Under the pieces are notes generated by a model, which worked only from the letters and a program-made list of their open reading frames with translations, did not search any database and was not told the origin of the DNA. DNA of 64,000 nt from Nonomuraea indica (lineage in GTDB: Bacteria > Actinomycetota > Actinomycetes > Streptosporangiales > Streptosporangiaceae), in contig NZ_KZ559468.1 in assembly GCF_002850745.1 (NCBI RefSeq), positions 539,119 to 603,118 of the forward strand. Direction: 5' to 3'. This document shows positions 8,406 through 17,296 of this stretch, piece by piece. Each line of letters begins with the position of its first letter. Positions within the stretch are counted from its first letter, which is position 1. Both the position numbers and the translations under genes were made by a program.

Positions 8406-8613
8406 GAGTCAGCTCCCGCGGCTCGCGCAAGGCCGGTGGCCGGGCGAGCCCCGCCGGGCCGGGCGGAGGACGCGCCGCGGTCCTCGCGGCCGGGCACCGG
8501 CGGCATCCCGCATCGCCACGCCGGGCGCCGGACGGCCCTGAGCGGCGCATACCTCCAGGACGACGTACCTGCCGGCGAGGTGTGGAGGCCGCCCCACCGG
8601 ACAGTAAGGGGGC

Positions 8614-10011
8614 ATGGGACAAGATCTGGACAAGGAGCGCTTCTCCGAGGCGGAGTACACCCGCTTCGGGGAGCGGCTCCGCGAGCAGCTGGGCGTGCTG
8701 CGCGCGTTGCTGGCCGAGCCCGGGTTCGGCCAGGGACCCGCGACGATCGGCGCGGAGCTGGAGCTGGTCCTCGTCGACGCGGCGGGCCGGCCGTTGCCGC
8801 GAAACGATGAGGTGCGCAAGGCGCTCGGCGACCCCCGCGTGGTGCTGGAGCTCGGCCGCTACAACCTGGAGGTCAACCTGACCCCGGTGCCGCTCGCCGG
8901 CCGGCCGTTCCAGCTGATCGGGGCGGAGGTCCAGGAGGCGCTGACCAGGGTGGACGCGGCGGTGGCGGGCGGCGGGGCGGTGCCCATCGGGATCCTGCCC
9001 TCGTTCGCCACCGGCGACTTCACCAAGGAGGCCATCAGCGACCAGAACCGCTACCGCGCCATGGGCCGAGGCTTCCGGCGGCTGCGCCTCGAACCGTTCC
9101 TTGTCAAGATCGAGGACCTGGAGCTGTCGGTCGAGGACGTGATCCTCGAGGCGGCCAACACCTCCTGGCAGGTGCACCTGCGCACCCCGCCCGACCGGTT
9201 CGCCCGGCTGTTCAACGCCGCGCAGCTCGCCGTCGGGCCGGTGCTGGCCGTCTGCGGCAACTCGCCGTTCTTCCTGGGCCGGCGCCTGTGGGAGGAGACG
9301 CGGATCGCCCTCATGGAGGAGGCGGCCGACGACCGCGACATCGAGCGCCGCTACCGCAGGGACGGGCGGGTGACGTTCGGGTTGGACTGGGTGCGGGAGG
9401 GCGCGTACGAGCTGTTCGAGAGGTACGTGCGCGACTACGACCCGATCCTGCCCGACCTGAGGGAGAACGACGACCCGCGCCACGTCTCGGAGCTGCGGCT
9501 GCACCAGGGCACCGTGTGGCAGTGGAACCGGCCCGTCTACGACCCGGCCGGCGGCGGCCACCTGCGGATCGAGATGCGCGCCCTGCCCGCCGGCCCGACC
9601 TGCGCCGACATGACGGCCAACGCGGCGTTCCTGCTCGGGCTGACGCTGGCGCAGGCCGAGCGCGACCTCACCGGCTACCGCTTCGGCGAGACGTACCAGA
9701 ACTTCTACCGGGCCGCCATGCACGGTCTGGACGCCAAGCTGTCGTGGCCCGGCGTGGACGGCGAGCTCCAGGCCACCGACCTGGTGCTCCGGCTGCTGCC
9801 CGAGGCGCGGGCCGCGCTGCTGGAGGCCGGCGTGGTGCCCGACGACGTGGACACCGCCCTGGAGATCATCCGGGAGCGGACCCGGCTGCGCCGTACCGGT
9901 GCGGCCTGGCAGCGGGAGGCGCTGGCCCGGTTCGGCGGGGATTCCGAACGGTTGGTGCGCGAGTACCGCGAGCACGCCCTTTCCGGGCTTCCCGTTCATA
10001 TGTGGCCGTAG
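8614..10011 (+). CDS. glutamate-cysteine ligase family protein (GCS2-type)
   Basis: A 465-residue carboxylate-amine ligase of the GCS2 group. TIGAELELVLVD is the ATP/Mg-binding start of the fold, ELGRYNLEVNLTP continues it, and LRIEMRALPAGPTCADMTANAAF near residue 325 is the family's glutamate-site element. The length fits proteins annotated as glutamate-cysteine ligases in actinobacteria that are distinct from the shorter YbdK/EgtA enzymes. In this phylum such enzymes may make gamma-glutamylcysteine for ergothioneine or join glutamate to another amine. No ergothioneine gene (egtB-E) is next to it, so the product is open. The ATG at 8614 follows GTAAGGGGGC, which sits very close to the start. 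Confidence 0.75.
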   Translation: MGQDLDKERFSEAEYTRFGERLREQLGVLRALLAEPGFGQGPATIGAELELVLVDAAGRPLPRNDEVRKALGDPRVVLELGRYNLEVNLTPVPLAGRPFQLIGAEVQEALTRVDAAVAGGGAVPIGILPSFATGDFTKEAISDQNRYRAMGRGFRRLRLEPFLVKIEDLELSVEDVILEAANTSWQVHLRTPPDRFARLFNAAQLAVGPVLAVCGNSPFFLGRRLWEETRIALMEEAADDRDIERRYRRDGRVTFGLDWVREGAYELFERYVRDYDPILPDLRENDDPRHVSELRLHQGTVWQWNRPVYDPAGGGHLRIEMRALPAGPTCADMTANAAFLLGLTLAQAERDLTGYRFGETYQNFYRAAMHGLDAKLSWPGVDGELQATDLVLRLLPEARAALLEAGVVPDDVDTALEIIRERTRLRRTGAAWQREALARFGGDSERLVREYREHALSGLPVHMWP

Positions 10012-10051
10012 TCGCAACAATTGTCGCCCCGCGGCCGTCAGACTCTCCACC

Positions 10052-11119
10052 ATGACGGAAAGCGAGGGCGAGATGGCGGCGACGGGGTTGGTCCCGGCGG
10101 ACACGGCCGGCTACGCGTTGACGCGGGCGACGGGCACGCTGCCGGAGGGAGCGGCCAAGCTCGCCACCGAGATCGGCGCGGTCAGCGTGGCCACGGTGCT
10201 GCGCCGCGGCAACAGGACCGCCGTGCGCAGGGGGGCGACGGCGGCACTGGGCGCCATGCGGCCCCGGCCCGCCGACTGGTACGCCTTCGACGCCAAGGAC
10301 CAGGACACCCCCGACTGGTACCCGCAGGGCCTGACCGGCGACGAGGACTCCGGGGCGGCGGGCGTGCCGGTGTTCGTGGTGAGCTGGTACTTCAAGCCGG
10401 AGCCACCGGTGGCCGAACGCGGCGTCCGGGTGACGTTCCTGAGTCCCCGCTCGCTGAAGTACCAGCACGCGCTGCTGGTCGAGGCGAAACCGGACGGATC
10501 GTACATGCCGCTCGACATCCACGCCGGCGGCATCGGCTGGTACGGCGACCTCCTCTACGTGGCCGACACCTTCCGCGGCCTGCGTGTCTTCGACACCCGA
10601 CACATCCTCGACCTGCGCACCGCGCAGAAGGACCTCGGCGACCCCACCCGGATCGGCCGCCATGCCGGGCGGCTGCACGCCTTCGGCTACCGCTACGTCA
10701 TCCCGCAGACGGACGCGTGGCGGCTCGTCCAGGAGGGGTGCCGCTTCTCCTTCGCCGCGATCGACCGCACCACCGCCCCGCACGCCCTCGTCTCCGGCGA
10801 GTACGCCGACGCGAGCCGCGACCGCCTGGTGGTCCGGTGGGACCTGGCCGAGGACGGCACCCTGGCCGACGGCACCCCGCGCGACGCCCACGTCCTCGGC
10901 CACGCCAAGATCCAGGGCGCGCTGTCGTCGGGCGGCACCTGGTATCTCAGCCAGGCCGCCGACGCCCGCACCAACGGCAGGCTCGTCGTCCAGGGCGACG
11001 GCGACCCGGTCATCCGCCCCTTCCCGATCGGCCCCGAGGACCTGACCGTCCAGGGAGGCCGGCTGTGGAGCGTGACCGAGTTCAGGAACAAGCGGGTGGT
11101 CTTCGGCGTGAGCCTGTGA
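10052..11119 (+). CDS. unknown protein, beta-propeller-like repeats
   Basis: About 355 residues, with no family recognised. The segments GWYGDLLYVADTFRGLRVFDTRHILDL and TVQGGRLWSVTEFRNKRVVFGVSL resemble blades of secreted or cytoplasmic beta-propellers. There is no signal peptide, so it is probably cytoplasmic. The ATG at 10052 has no ribosome binding site but has CAGACT 7 nt upstream. An alternative ATG at 10073 follows GAGGGCGAG and would remove seven residues. It sits 40 bp downstream of the ligase gene and could share its transcript. The two genes are not obviously related in function. Confidence 0.6.
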   Translation: MTESEGEMAATGLVPADTAGYALTRATGTLPEGAAKLATEIGAVSVATVLRRGNRTAVRRGATAALGAMRPRPADWYAFDAKDQDTPDWYPQGLTGDEDSGAAGVPVFVVSWYFKPEPPVAERGVRVTFLSPRSLKYQHALLVEAKPDGSYMPLDIHAGGIGWYGDLLYVADTFRGLRVFDTRHILDLRTAQKDLGDPTRIGRHAGRLHAFGYRYVIPQTDAWRLVQEGCRFSFAAIDRTTAPHALVSGEYADASRDRLVVRWDLAEDGTLADGTPRDAHVLGHAKIQGALSSGGTWYLSQAADARTNGRLVVQGDGDPVIRPFPIGPEDLTVQGGRLWSVTEFRNKRVVFGVSL

Positions 11120-11156
11120 ACGGCGGCTCGCCACCGCCGCCGCGGCGACTCCTCGT

Positions 11157-11237
11157 ACGGGCCTTCACGGGCGGAGCGGGTCGGTGCGGGCCTTCACGGG
11201 AGGTGCGGGTCGGTGCGGGTCTTCACGGGAGGTGCGG
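11157..11237. repeat. 29-bp tandem repeat at the convergent gene ends
   Basis: Nearly three copies of a 29-bp unit built around CGGGCCTTCACGGGAGGTGC. Full copies are at 11180-11208 and 11209-11237, and a degenerate one lies before them. The stop codon of the minus-strand DUF4291 gene (11223-11225) lies inside the last copy. Confidence 0.8.
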
Positions 11238-11834
11238 GTCGCTGATGGCGGTGTCGGTGGCGCCGACCGAGCGGGCCAGCGGCTCGGGCAGGGGATAGGG
11301 GCGCTCGTCGGGCAGCATGGGCGTGACGTCGCGGCCGGCGCGCACCGCCTGCCCGATCTCGCGGGCCAGGCCGGTGACGTCGGTGATCGACACGGTCCAC
11401 CGGTCGAGGTAGCGGGTGACGGCCTCGCCCGACAATCCCACCTGGATCGACCGGTGCGGCAGCGGGTTGTGGTGGGGGTCCCGCTCCGGGTCCCACTGGA
11501 CGCGGACCGGGCTCTCGCGCAGGCGCCGTCTCCACTCGGCCGGGTCGGCGCCGTCCGGATGGCTCGGGCAGGCGTGGCCCAGCGCCCACTCGAACCCGTC
11601 GCGGGTGATCTCGACGGCCAGGACCCGGGTCTGGCCGGGCTTGGTGGCGTAGCCGCAGCGGTACATCATCCACAGGAACGACGGTTTGATCCAGGTCATC
11701 CGCTCGCGCCTGAACGGCGGGACGAAGCGCTGCGCGGCCACGGCCGGCCCGGCGATGGCCGGGTCGTAGGCCTGGTAGACGGTGATGGACGCGCCGGTGT
11801 GGACGGCGCGGATCTGCCGATGGGGGACACTCAT
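11223..11834 (-). CDS. DUF4291 family protein
   Basis: About 203 residues matching the DUF4291 family across its length: RQIRAVHTGASITVYQAYDP at the start, then FVPPFRRERMTWIKPSFLWM and the CGYATKPGQTRVLAVEITRDGFEWAL block. The family has no settled biochemical role. The start is uncertain. ATG at 11834 is preferred because the conserved block begins right after it and CATGCT lies 7 nt upstream. ATG at 11846 and TTG at 11852 are alternatives. It is divergent from the LigD polymerase gene, with about 120 bp between the starts. Confidence 0.85.
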   Translation of the reverse strand: MSVPHRQIRAVHTGASITVYQAYDPAIAGPAVAAQRFVPPFRRERMTWIKPSFLWMMYRCGYATKPGQTRVLAVEITRDGFEWALGHACPSHPDGADPAEWRRRLRESPVRVQWDPERDPHHNPLPHRSIQVGLSGEAVTRYLDRWTVSITDVTGLAREIGQAVRAGRDVTPMLPDERPYPLPEPLARSVGATDTAISDPHLP

Positions 11835-11944
11835 CCCGCCGAGCATGGACAACCGCGCGTCCGCAGCGCAACCGGGTTTCGCCGGGACTCGCCCGGCCCG
11901 TCCGGGCGCCGTCGCGGGTCCGAGGGATTGTCGGGGGCTCCGCG

Positions 11945-11950
11945 TAGGGT
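11945..11950 (+). promoter_or_regulatory. -10 box of the LigD polymerase gene, leaderless type
   Basis: TAGGGT, then 6 nt, then the ATG at 11957. No ribosome binding site is present. Confidence 0.55.
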
Positions 11951-11956
11951 GGGCGC

Positions 11957-13144
11957 ATGCCCGACATCGAGGTCGCGGGGCGGCAGGTCCGCGTCACCAG
12001 CCCCGACAAGGTGATCTTTCCGCGGAGCGGTCACACCAAGCTCGACCTGATCCGCTACTACCAGGCGGTGGCCGACGGGGCGCTGCGCGGGGTGGCGGGC
12101 CGGCCCATGATCCTCAAGAGGTTCGTGCGCGGCATCGAGGAGGAGGCGTTCTTCCAGAAGCGGGCGCCCGCCAAGCGCCCCGGCTGGATCGAGGTGGCCG
12201 AGCTGCGCTACCGGTCCGGGCTCGGCGCCGAGGAGGTCGTCGTCAGCGACCTCGCCCAGCTCGTGTGGGTGGTCAACCTGGGCTGCGTCGACCTCAACCC
12301 GCATCCGGTCCGCGCCACCGACCTCGCCCGTCCCGACGAGCTGCGCATCGACCTCGATCCGGTGCCGGGGGTGGAGTGGGCCGACGTGCTGCGCACCGCC
12401 CAGGTCGCGCGGGAGGTCCTCGCCGACCACGGCCTCGCCGCCTGGCCCAAGACGTCCGGGTCACGTGGGTTCCACGTCTACGCCCGGATCGAGCCGCGGT
12501 GGCCGTTCGCCGAGGTGCGCAGGGCCGCCGAGGCCGTCGCCCGCGAGGTCGAGCGGCGGGCGCCCGAGCTGGCCACCAGCCGCTGGTGGAAGGAGGAACG
12601 GCACGGCGTGTTCGTCGACTTCAACCAGAACGCCTATGACCGCACCGTCGCCTCCGCCTACTCCGTCCGCGCGGTGCCCGACGCCCGCGTGTCCACCCCG
12701 CTGACCTGGGACGAGGTGCCGGGCTGTCGGCCGGAGAAGTTCACGATCGACACCGTCCCCAAGCGGCTGGCCGAGGCCGGCGACCCGTGGGAGGACATCG
12801 ACCTGCACGCCGGATCCCTCGACGGGCTGCTGGAGCTGGCCGAGACGCTCGGCCCCGCCCCCAAGCCGCCCAAGGGCACCGGCCGCCGCCGGCAGACGCT
12901 GCCCGTCATCGAGATCGCCCGCGCCCAGCACAAGGACGAGGCGATGGCCGGCTTCGAGCGGTGGAAGGCCCGTCACCCCGAGGCGGCGGCCTGCCTGCAG
13001 CCGGCCGACGTGCTGGTCGACGGGATGCGCGGCCGCAGCAGCGTCTGGTACCGGATCCGGGTCAACCTCCAGCACGTCCCCGAGGCGGAGCGCCCGGGGC
13101 AGGAGCCGCTGGAGGTCGACTACGACCCGTGGGGTGACGGCTGA
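11957..13144 (+). CDS. ligD: stand-alone LigD polymerase domain (NHEJ primase-polymerase)
   Basis: A 395-residue archaeo-eukaryotic-primase-type polymerase, equivalent to the POL domain of LigD. The catalytic aspartates are D132 and D134 in RIDLDPVPGVEW, with a further one in HGVFVDFNQN. KTSGSRGFHVYARI is the conserved nucleotide-binding element, and PDKVIFP near the N-terminus is typical. The ligase and 3'-phosphoesterase domains are absent, as in the split LigD proteins of many actinobacteria. The expected role is filling ends during Ku-dependent non-homologous end joining. No ku gene is in the window. After about residue 300 a PKPPKGTGRRR linker leads into a 90-residue tail (HKDEAMAGFERWKARH) outside the core. 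Confidence 0.92.
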   Translation: MPDIEVAGRQVRVTSPDKVIFPRSGHTKLDLIRYYQAVADGALRGVAGRPMILKRFVRGIEEEAFFQKRAPAKRPGWIEVAELRYRSGLGAEEVVVSDLAQLVWVVNLGCVDLNPHPVRATDLARPDELRIDLDPVPGVEWADVLRTAQVAREVLADHGLAAWPKTSGSRGFHVYARIEPRWPFAEVRRAAEAVAREVERRAPELATSRWWKEERHGVFVDFNQNAYDRTVASAYSVRAVPDARVSTPLTWDEVPGCRPEKFTIDTVPKRLAEAGDPWEDIDLHAGSLDGLLELAETLGPAPKPPKGTGRRRQTLPVIEIARAQHKDEAMAGFERWKARHPEAAACLQPADVLVDGMRGRSSVWYRIRVNLQHVPEAERPGQEPLEVDYDPWGDG

Positions 13145-13172
13145 GCGCGCCCGTCAGGCCGCGGGTCCGCCT

Positions 13173-13251
13173 GGGACGGCCGCCTCGGGCGTGGCACCGA
13201 CCGCGTCGGTCCGGCCGGGACGGCCGCCTCGGGCGTGGCGCCGATCGCGTC
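13173..13251. repeat. direct repeat, about 35 bp at 44-bp spacing
   Basis: GGGACGGCCGCCTCGGGCGT and about 15 following bases occur at 13173 and again at 13217 with two differences. The repeat lies in the gap between the ends of the LigD polymerase gene and the acyltransferase gene. Confidence 0.7.
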
Positions 13252-13276
13252 CGCCGCGCCGCCGGGCAGGGCCGGG

Positions 13277-14404
13277 TCAGCCCGCGTCCTGACGTTTCCG
13301 GTCCGGCCGCCTCTCGTACGCGCCGAACGCGGCGCAGCAGCCGAGCAGCGCCAGCCCGAACACCGGCACCCAGGCCAGCCGGGCGAGCACCCATCCGCCG
13401 TCGGCCGGGACGGTGTGCAGGCCGGGCAGCGCCCCGCCCGCGAGCAGGCCGAGCGCCGTGACGGCGATCAGCGCCGTCTGGTGCCACAGGAAGACCGTCA
13501 TCGCCGACAGGTTCACCAGCGCCACCCCGGCCCAGGCGGCGGGCCGGCGCGTCAGCCGCCGCAGCGGGCCGAGCAGCAGCAGGGCCGCCCCGCACTGGGC
13601 GAGCCCGAAGGAGACGGCCGCCAGGGTCGGCGGATCCAGGTTCGACACCGCGGCGCCCGGCACCCCCACCATCGCGGCCGGGTAGCCGCCCCATCCCACC
13701 AGCCCGGCGGTCACGGCTGCGCCGCCCGTGAGCAACCACCAGCCGGCGGCACGGGCGGGCACGCCACGGGTGGCGCAGCCCGCGCCCAGGCAGTACGGCA
13801 CCAGCCACGCGGCCGCCACGTTCACCCAGCCGAGCCACTGCGGTCCGCCCAGCCCGAACCGCGCCACGTCCACGCAGGCCACCACGACCAGTGGCACCGC
13901 CGGATGCAGCCGCCGAGCCAGCGGTGTGGCGGCCGTCAGCACCGCGAAGACCACCAGGAACCACATCGGCGACAGCACCAGCTTGACCAGTGCCCGCACG
14001 CTCTCCGGCCCGGCACCGTACGCCAGCATCGCTCCGGCGGCCATCGCCCACACCGCCACCACGGCCGCGACCGGCCGGAACAGCCGCGCCGTCCGATCCC
14101 GCAGCCACCGCCCGTACGGCTCGCCGCGCGCCTGGGCGGCGGCCTGGCCCCGCGCCCCCACCCAGCCGCCCACGAGGAAGAACACGGCCAGCGCCTGGAA
14201 CACCCACGACACGGGGGCGAGCTCCGGCAGGTGGCGCAACGGGCTCGCGGCGCGCACCGTACCGCTGTCGAAGACCAGCGCCGTCACCAGCCAGTGCCCC
14301 AGCACCACGCCGCCGATCGCCAGCGCCCGTAACGCGTCCAGCCCCCGGTCACGCTCCGCCGGGGTGGCCGCCTCCACCCGGCGCAGCACCGTCCCGCCCC
14401 TCAT
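13277..14404 (-). CDS. membrane acyltransferase of the acyltransferase-3 family
   Basis: A 375-residue integral membrane protein with about ten hydrophobic segments. The N-terminal DRGLDALRALAIGGVVLGHW is the hallmark first helix of acyltransferase-3/OafB-type enzymes, which transfer acyl groups onto cell-surface sugars, lipids or exported natural products. HQTALIAVTALG near residue 315 is also typical of the fold. The protein ends in a short basic tail (ERRPDRKRQDAG). It runs parallel to the upstream alpha/beta hydrolase gene with a 42-bp gap, so the two could be cotranscribed. The acceptor is unknown. Confidence 0.85.
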   Translation of the reverse strand: MRGGTVLRRVEAATPAERDRGLDALRALAIGGVVLGHWLVTALVFDSGTVRAASPLRHLPELAPVSWVFQALAVFFLVGGWVGARGQAAAQARGEPYGRWLRDRTARLFRPVAAVVAVWAMAAGAMLAYGAGPESVRALVKLVLSPMWFLVVFAVLTAATPLARRLHPAVPLVVVACVDVARFGLGGPQWLGWVNVAAAWLVPYCLGAGCATRGVPARAAGWWLLTGGAAVTAGLVGWGGYPAAMVGVPGAAVSNLDPPTLAAVSFGLAQCGAALLLLGPLRRLTRRPAAWAGVALVNLSAMTVFLWHQTALIAVTALGLLAGGALPGLHTVPADGGWVLARLAWVPVFGLALLGCCAAFGAYERRPDRKRQDAG

Positions 14405-14446
14405 GCCCCCGCCGCCCCGCCCGGGACCCGCAGCCCGAGGCCTCGC

Positions 14447-15643
14447 TCAGTCATGACGCACGCCCGCGTCAGTCGCCTGGCCGAGGACGATCCGGGCGAT
14501 GTTCGCCAGCGCCACGGACCCGGGCCGCAGGTAGTCGCTGTGGCCGCCGCCGCCCGCCGGGAAGACGCGGGCGCCGAACTCCGGGGACACCGGGTCGGTC
14601 CCGTGCCCCAGGGCGGCGAACGGCAGGCGCACCCGGGTGTGCGGCACCACGGAGATCCAGTCGCCCGCGCTCCGGCCCGCCCAGACGCCGGCCCCGGTCC
14701 GCAGGCCGGAGACGTGGTCGGCGCCGACGCCCGGACTGCCGTAGAGGACGACGTCGGAGATCCCCGGCTCGGCCGCGGCCCGCGCGCAGACCACGGAGCC
14801 GTAGGAGTGGCAGACGAGCACGACCCGCACGCCGGGTCGTGCCGCGCGGAGCTCCCGCACGAAACGGCGCAGGCCGGGGGCGGCGCGCTCGGCGAGTCCG
14901 GCGGTCAGCTGCTCGACCCCGAACGTGCCCGGCGTCCGGTACCCCAGCCACGCCACGACGGCGGCCGGGCCGGCGGCTGTCGCGGCCGGTGTGCCGGACG
15001 GGGTGCGTGGCCGGTGGGGGAGGACCTGATCGGAGGCCACCGAGGCGAGCGAGGCGGAGCGGGCGCGCAACTCCTGGTGCAGCGCCGACGCGCCGGCCTG
15101 GAGGCGGCCGTACCGGTCGAGGTTGGTGTCCACGCCGGGGACCAGGACGGCGACCCGCCCGGCGCGCGACAGGTCGCCGAACACCTCGGCGGCACGGCCC
15201 CCGTCACGCCCGTCGAAGAACAGGAAGGTGCGCGCCGGGCCGGCCATGGCGTGCAGGGAGGCGGCCCGCCGCAGGTGGCCGTGCGTGGCGGCCATCCGCT
15301 CCGCGTCCCTGACGGCGGCGCGGGAGGCGGCGTACCGGTCGGCGAGAGCGGCCGGGCCGGCGGCGCGCAGCGGCTGCACGGGCGCCGGGACGGGGGCGGG
15401 CACGGCCGGCGGCCGGGCGGCTCCCGCCACCGGCACGGCCACCGACGCGGCGACCAGGGTCGTCAGGACCCCTCGTCGCAGCCGCCCCGGGCGCCCGCGC
15501 CCCGCGCCGCCGCGCGGCCGGGGCGCGGGCGGGCGGCCCTCGCGGGACGGCGCGGCAGGCGGGTCTTCCGTGGGGGAGGACATGTCCTGGGGGCGGGCCG
15601 TGGGCGGTGAGCCGGGGGAGACGTCGCGCGGCTGGGGCGCCAT
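14447..15643 (-). CDS. secreted alpha/beta hydrolase (DUF1023 type)
   Basis: About 398 residues. A proline-rich N-terminal stretch is followed by a twin-arginine-containing hydrophobic segment (RLRRGVLTTLVAASVAVPVAGA at about residues 50-72), so export, possibly by Tat, is likely. The catalytic part contains VAVLVPGVDTNLDRYG, the nucleophile serine in CHSYGSVVC, and a late GGHSDYLRPGS histidine. These are the features of the DUF1023 group of actinobacterial hydrolases. ATG at 15643 is chosen because GGAAGGA lies upstream. A TTG at 15685 would extend the frame by 14 residues without support. The substrate is unknown. Confidence 0.8.
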   Translation of the reverse strand: MAPQPRDVSPGSPPTARPQDMSSPTEDPPAAPSREGRPPAPRPRGGAGRGRPGRLRRGVLTTLVAASVAVPVAGAARPPAVPAPVPAPVQPLRAAGPAALADRYAASRAAVRDAERMAATHGHLRRAASLHAMAGPARTFLFFDGRDGGRAAEVFGDLSRAGRVAVLVPGVDTNLDRYGRLQAGASALHQELRARSASLASVASDQVLPHRPRTPSGTPAATAAGPAAVVAWLGYRTPGTFGVEQLTAGLAERAAPGLRRFVRELRAARPGVRVVLVCHSYGSVVCARAAAEPGISDVVLYGSPGVGADHVSGLRTGAGVWAGRSAGDWISVVPHTRVRLPFAALGHGTDPVSPEFGARVFPAGGGGHSDYLRPGSVALANIARIVLGQATDAGVRHD

Positions 15644-15910
15644 CGGTGGGGGTCCTTCCGTACCGGATGCGGTTGTGATCGCCAAGCTAGGGATCAGCTG
15701 CCGTCACCGGCGTCCCGCCGCGGGCTCCACCTCGCGCCTGGCTCTCAGGTACTACACGGGTGGCGAACCGCAAGCCCGCAGGGCGCCGCCCGCGCGGCTC
15801 CCGCAGTGGGCCCGGCGGAGCCGCCTCGAAGGGCCGAAAACCGATTGACGCCCGCCCGTGCGGTGCGCACGATGATCAGCGCCGGGAACGACGGACGAGG
15901 AGGACACCGG

Positions 15911-17296
15911 GTGACGGAGGACGCACGGACCGACCAGCCGAGCCCCCCACCCGCCGCCCCGCCTCCCGCGCCACCGGCCACCCCACCGGCCACCCCACCG
16001 GCCACCCCGCCCGCATCGCCTCCCGGCGAGCCGCACGGTGAGCCTCCCGGCGAGCCGGACGGCGGCCGCTCGCTGTGGCGGGACCGCAACTTCCTGACGT
16101 TCTGGACGGCGCAGACCCTGTCGGTGGCGGGCGACTCGTTCGCGCTCATCGCCGTCCCCCTGCTGATCCTGGAGGCCACCGGCTCGGTCGCCCAGATGGG
16201 CCTGCTCACCGGCGTGTCAGGCGCGGCGTCGGTGACCGCCGGGATCTTCGCCGGCGTGCTCGTCGACAGGTTCGACCGGCGCAAGCTGCTCATCGTCTGC
16301 GACCTGCTCAGGTTCGTCCTGTACGCGCTGATCCCGCTCGCCTGGCTGACCGGCGTCCACGTCTGGCTGCTGTACGCGGTGCTGCCCCTGGCCGCGGCCG
16401 TCGGCATGCTGTTCCAGGTCACGTACGTCTCCACGGTCCGCAGCCTGGTCGGCGAGGAGCGCGTCACCGAGGCCAACGGCCGGCTCTACGGGACCGCGGC
16501 GGCGGCGGGCGTCCTCGGCCCGATGCTGGCCGGTGTGGTGGCGGGTCAGTGGGGGGCGAGCGCGGCGATCGCCGTCAACGCGGTCAGCTTCGCGGTGTCC
16601 GCGGCGGGCGTCTACCTGGTGCGGATCGCCCGCCGCACCCCCGTGCCCCGCGAGCCGGGGGAGCGGTCCTGGCGCGAGCTGGTGGCCGGGGCCGTGTTCC
16701 TGTGGCGGCATCCGGTGCTGCGGATGCTGACCGTCCTGCTGTCGTTCTTCATCTTCCTGACGCTCGGGCTCACCGACATCGTGATCTTCCGGCTCAAGCA
16801 CGACCTGGGCCAGTCCGACACGGTCGTCGGCGGCGTCCTCGGCGTCGCGGCCGCCGGCACGATGACCGGCTCGTTCCTGGTGGCGCGGGTGCGCAGGCTC
16901 GCCGGGTTCGGCCCGGCGTGGATCGGCGCGCAGGCCGTGGGCGGCGTGGCGATCGTCAGCATCGGTTTCGCCGACGGCGTGGCGGGTGTGGCCGTGGCGA
17001 TGGCCTGCTACCTCGCCTGCGTCAGCGTCGCCGGGATCTGCTCGATGTCGCTGCGTCAGCAGGTGACCCCCGACCACCTGCTCGGCAGGGTCACCTCGGC
17101 GTTCTGGACCATCCACTTCTCGCTCGGCCCGGTCGGCGCCGCGGCCCTCGGCTGGGGCGCGGCACGGTTCGGCACGGGCCCGGTGTTCGTGTTCGCGGGT
17201 TGCTGCTGCCTGCTCCTCGCGGCGGTCGCCGTGTTCACCCCGGTACGCCGCAGGCACCCCGAGGCCGCGGGGCCCGGCGTCAGCGGCCCGAGATGA
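15911..17296 (+). CDS. MFS transporter with a proline-rich N-terminal extension
   Basis: A 461-residue major facilitator of the MFS_3/macrolide-efflux-like type with about 12 membrane segments. FWTAQTLSVAGDSFALIAVPLLIL is the first helix, and GVLVDRFDRRKLLIVCDLLRF is the loop 2-3 signature. The first 55 residues are a cytoplasmic low-complexity tail with PPATPPATPPATPPAS, coded by a 12-bp tandem repeat at about 15967-16010. The GTG at 15911 is chosen because GAGGAGGAC lies just upstream. The last 17 bases overlap the end of the convergent amine oxidase gene. Probable role: export of a drug-like or endogenous small molecule. Confidence 0.85.
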   Translation: MTEDARTDQPSPPPAAPPPAPPATPPATPPATPPASPPGEPHGEPPGEPDGGRSLWRDRNFLTFWTAQTLSVAGDSFALIAVPLLILEATGSVAQMGLLTGVSGAASVTAGIFAGVLVDRFDRRKLLIVCDLLRFVLYALIPLAWLTGVHVWLLYAVLPLAAAVGMLFQVTYVSTVRSLVGEERVTEANGRLYGTAAAAGVLGPMLAGVVAGQWGASAAIAVNAVSFAVSAAGVYLVRIARRTPVPREPGERSWRELVAGAVFLWRHPVLRMLTVLLSFFIFLTLGLTDIVIFRLKHDLGQSDTVVGGVLGVAAAGTMTGSFLVARVRRLAGFGPAWIGAQAVGGVAIVSIGFADGVAGVAVAMACYLACVSVAGICSMSLRQQVTPDHLLGRVTSAFWTIHFSLGPVGAAALGWGAARFGTGPVFVFAGCCCLLLAAVAVFTPVRRRHPEAAGPGVSGPR

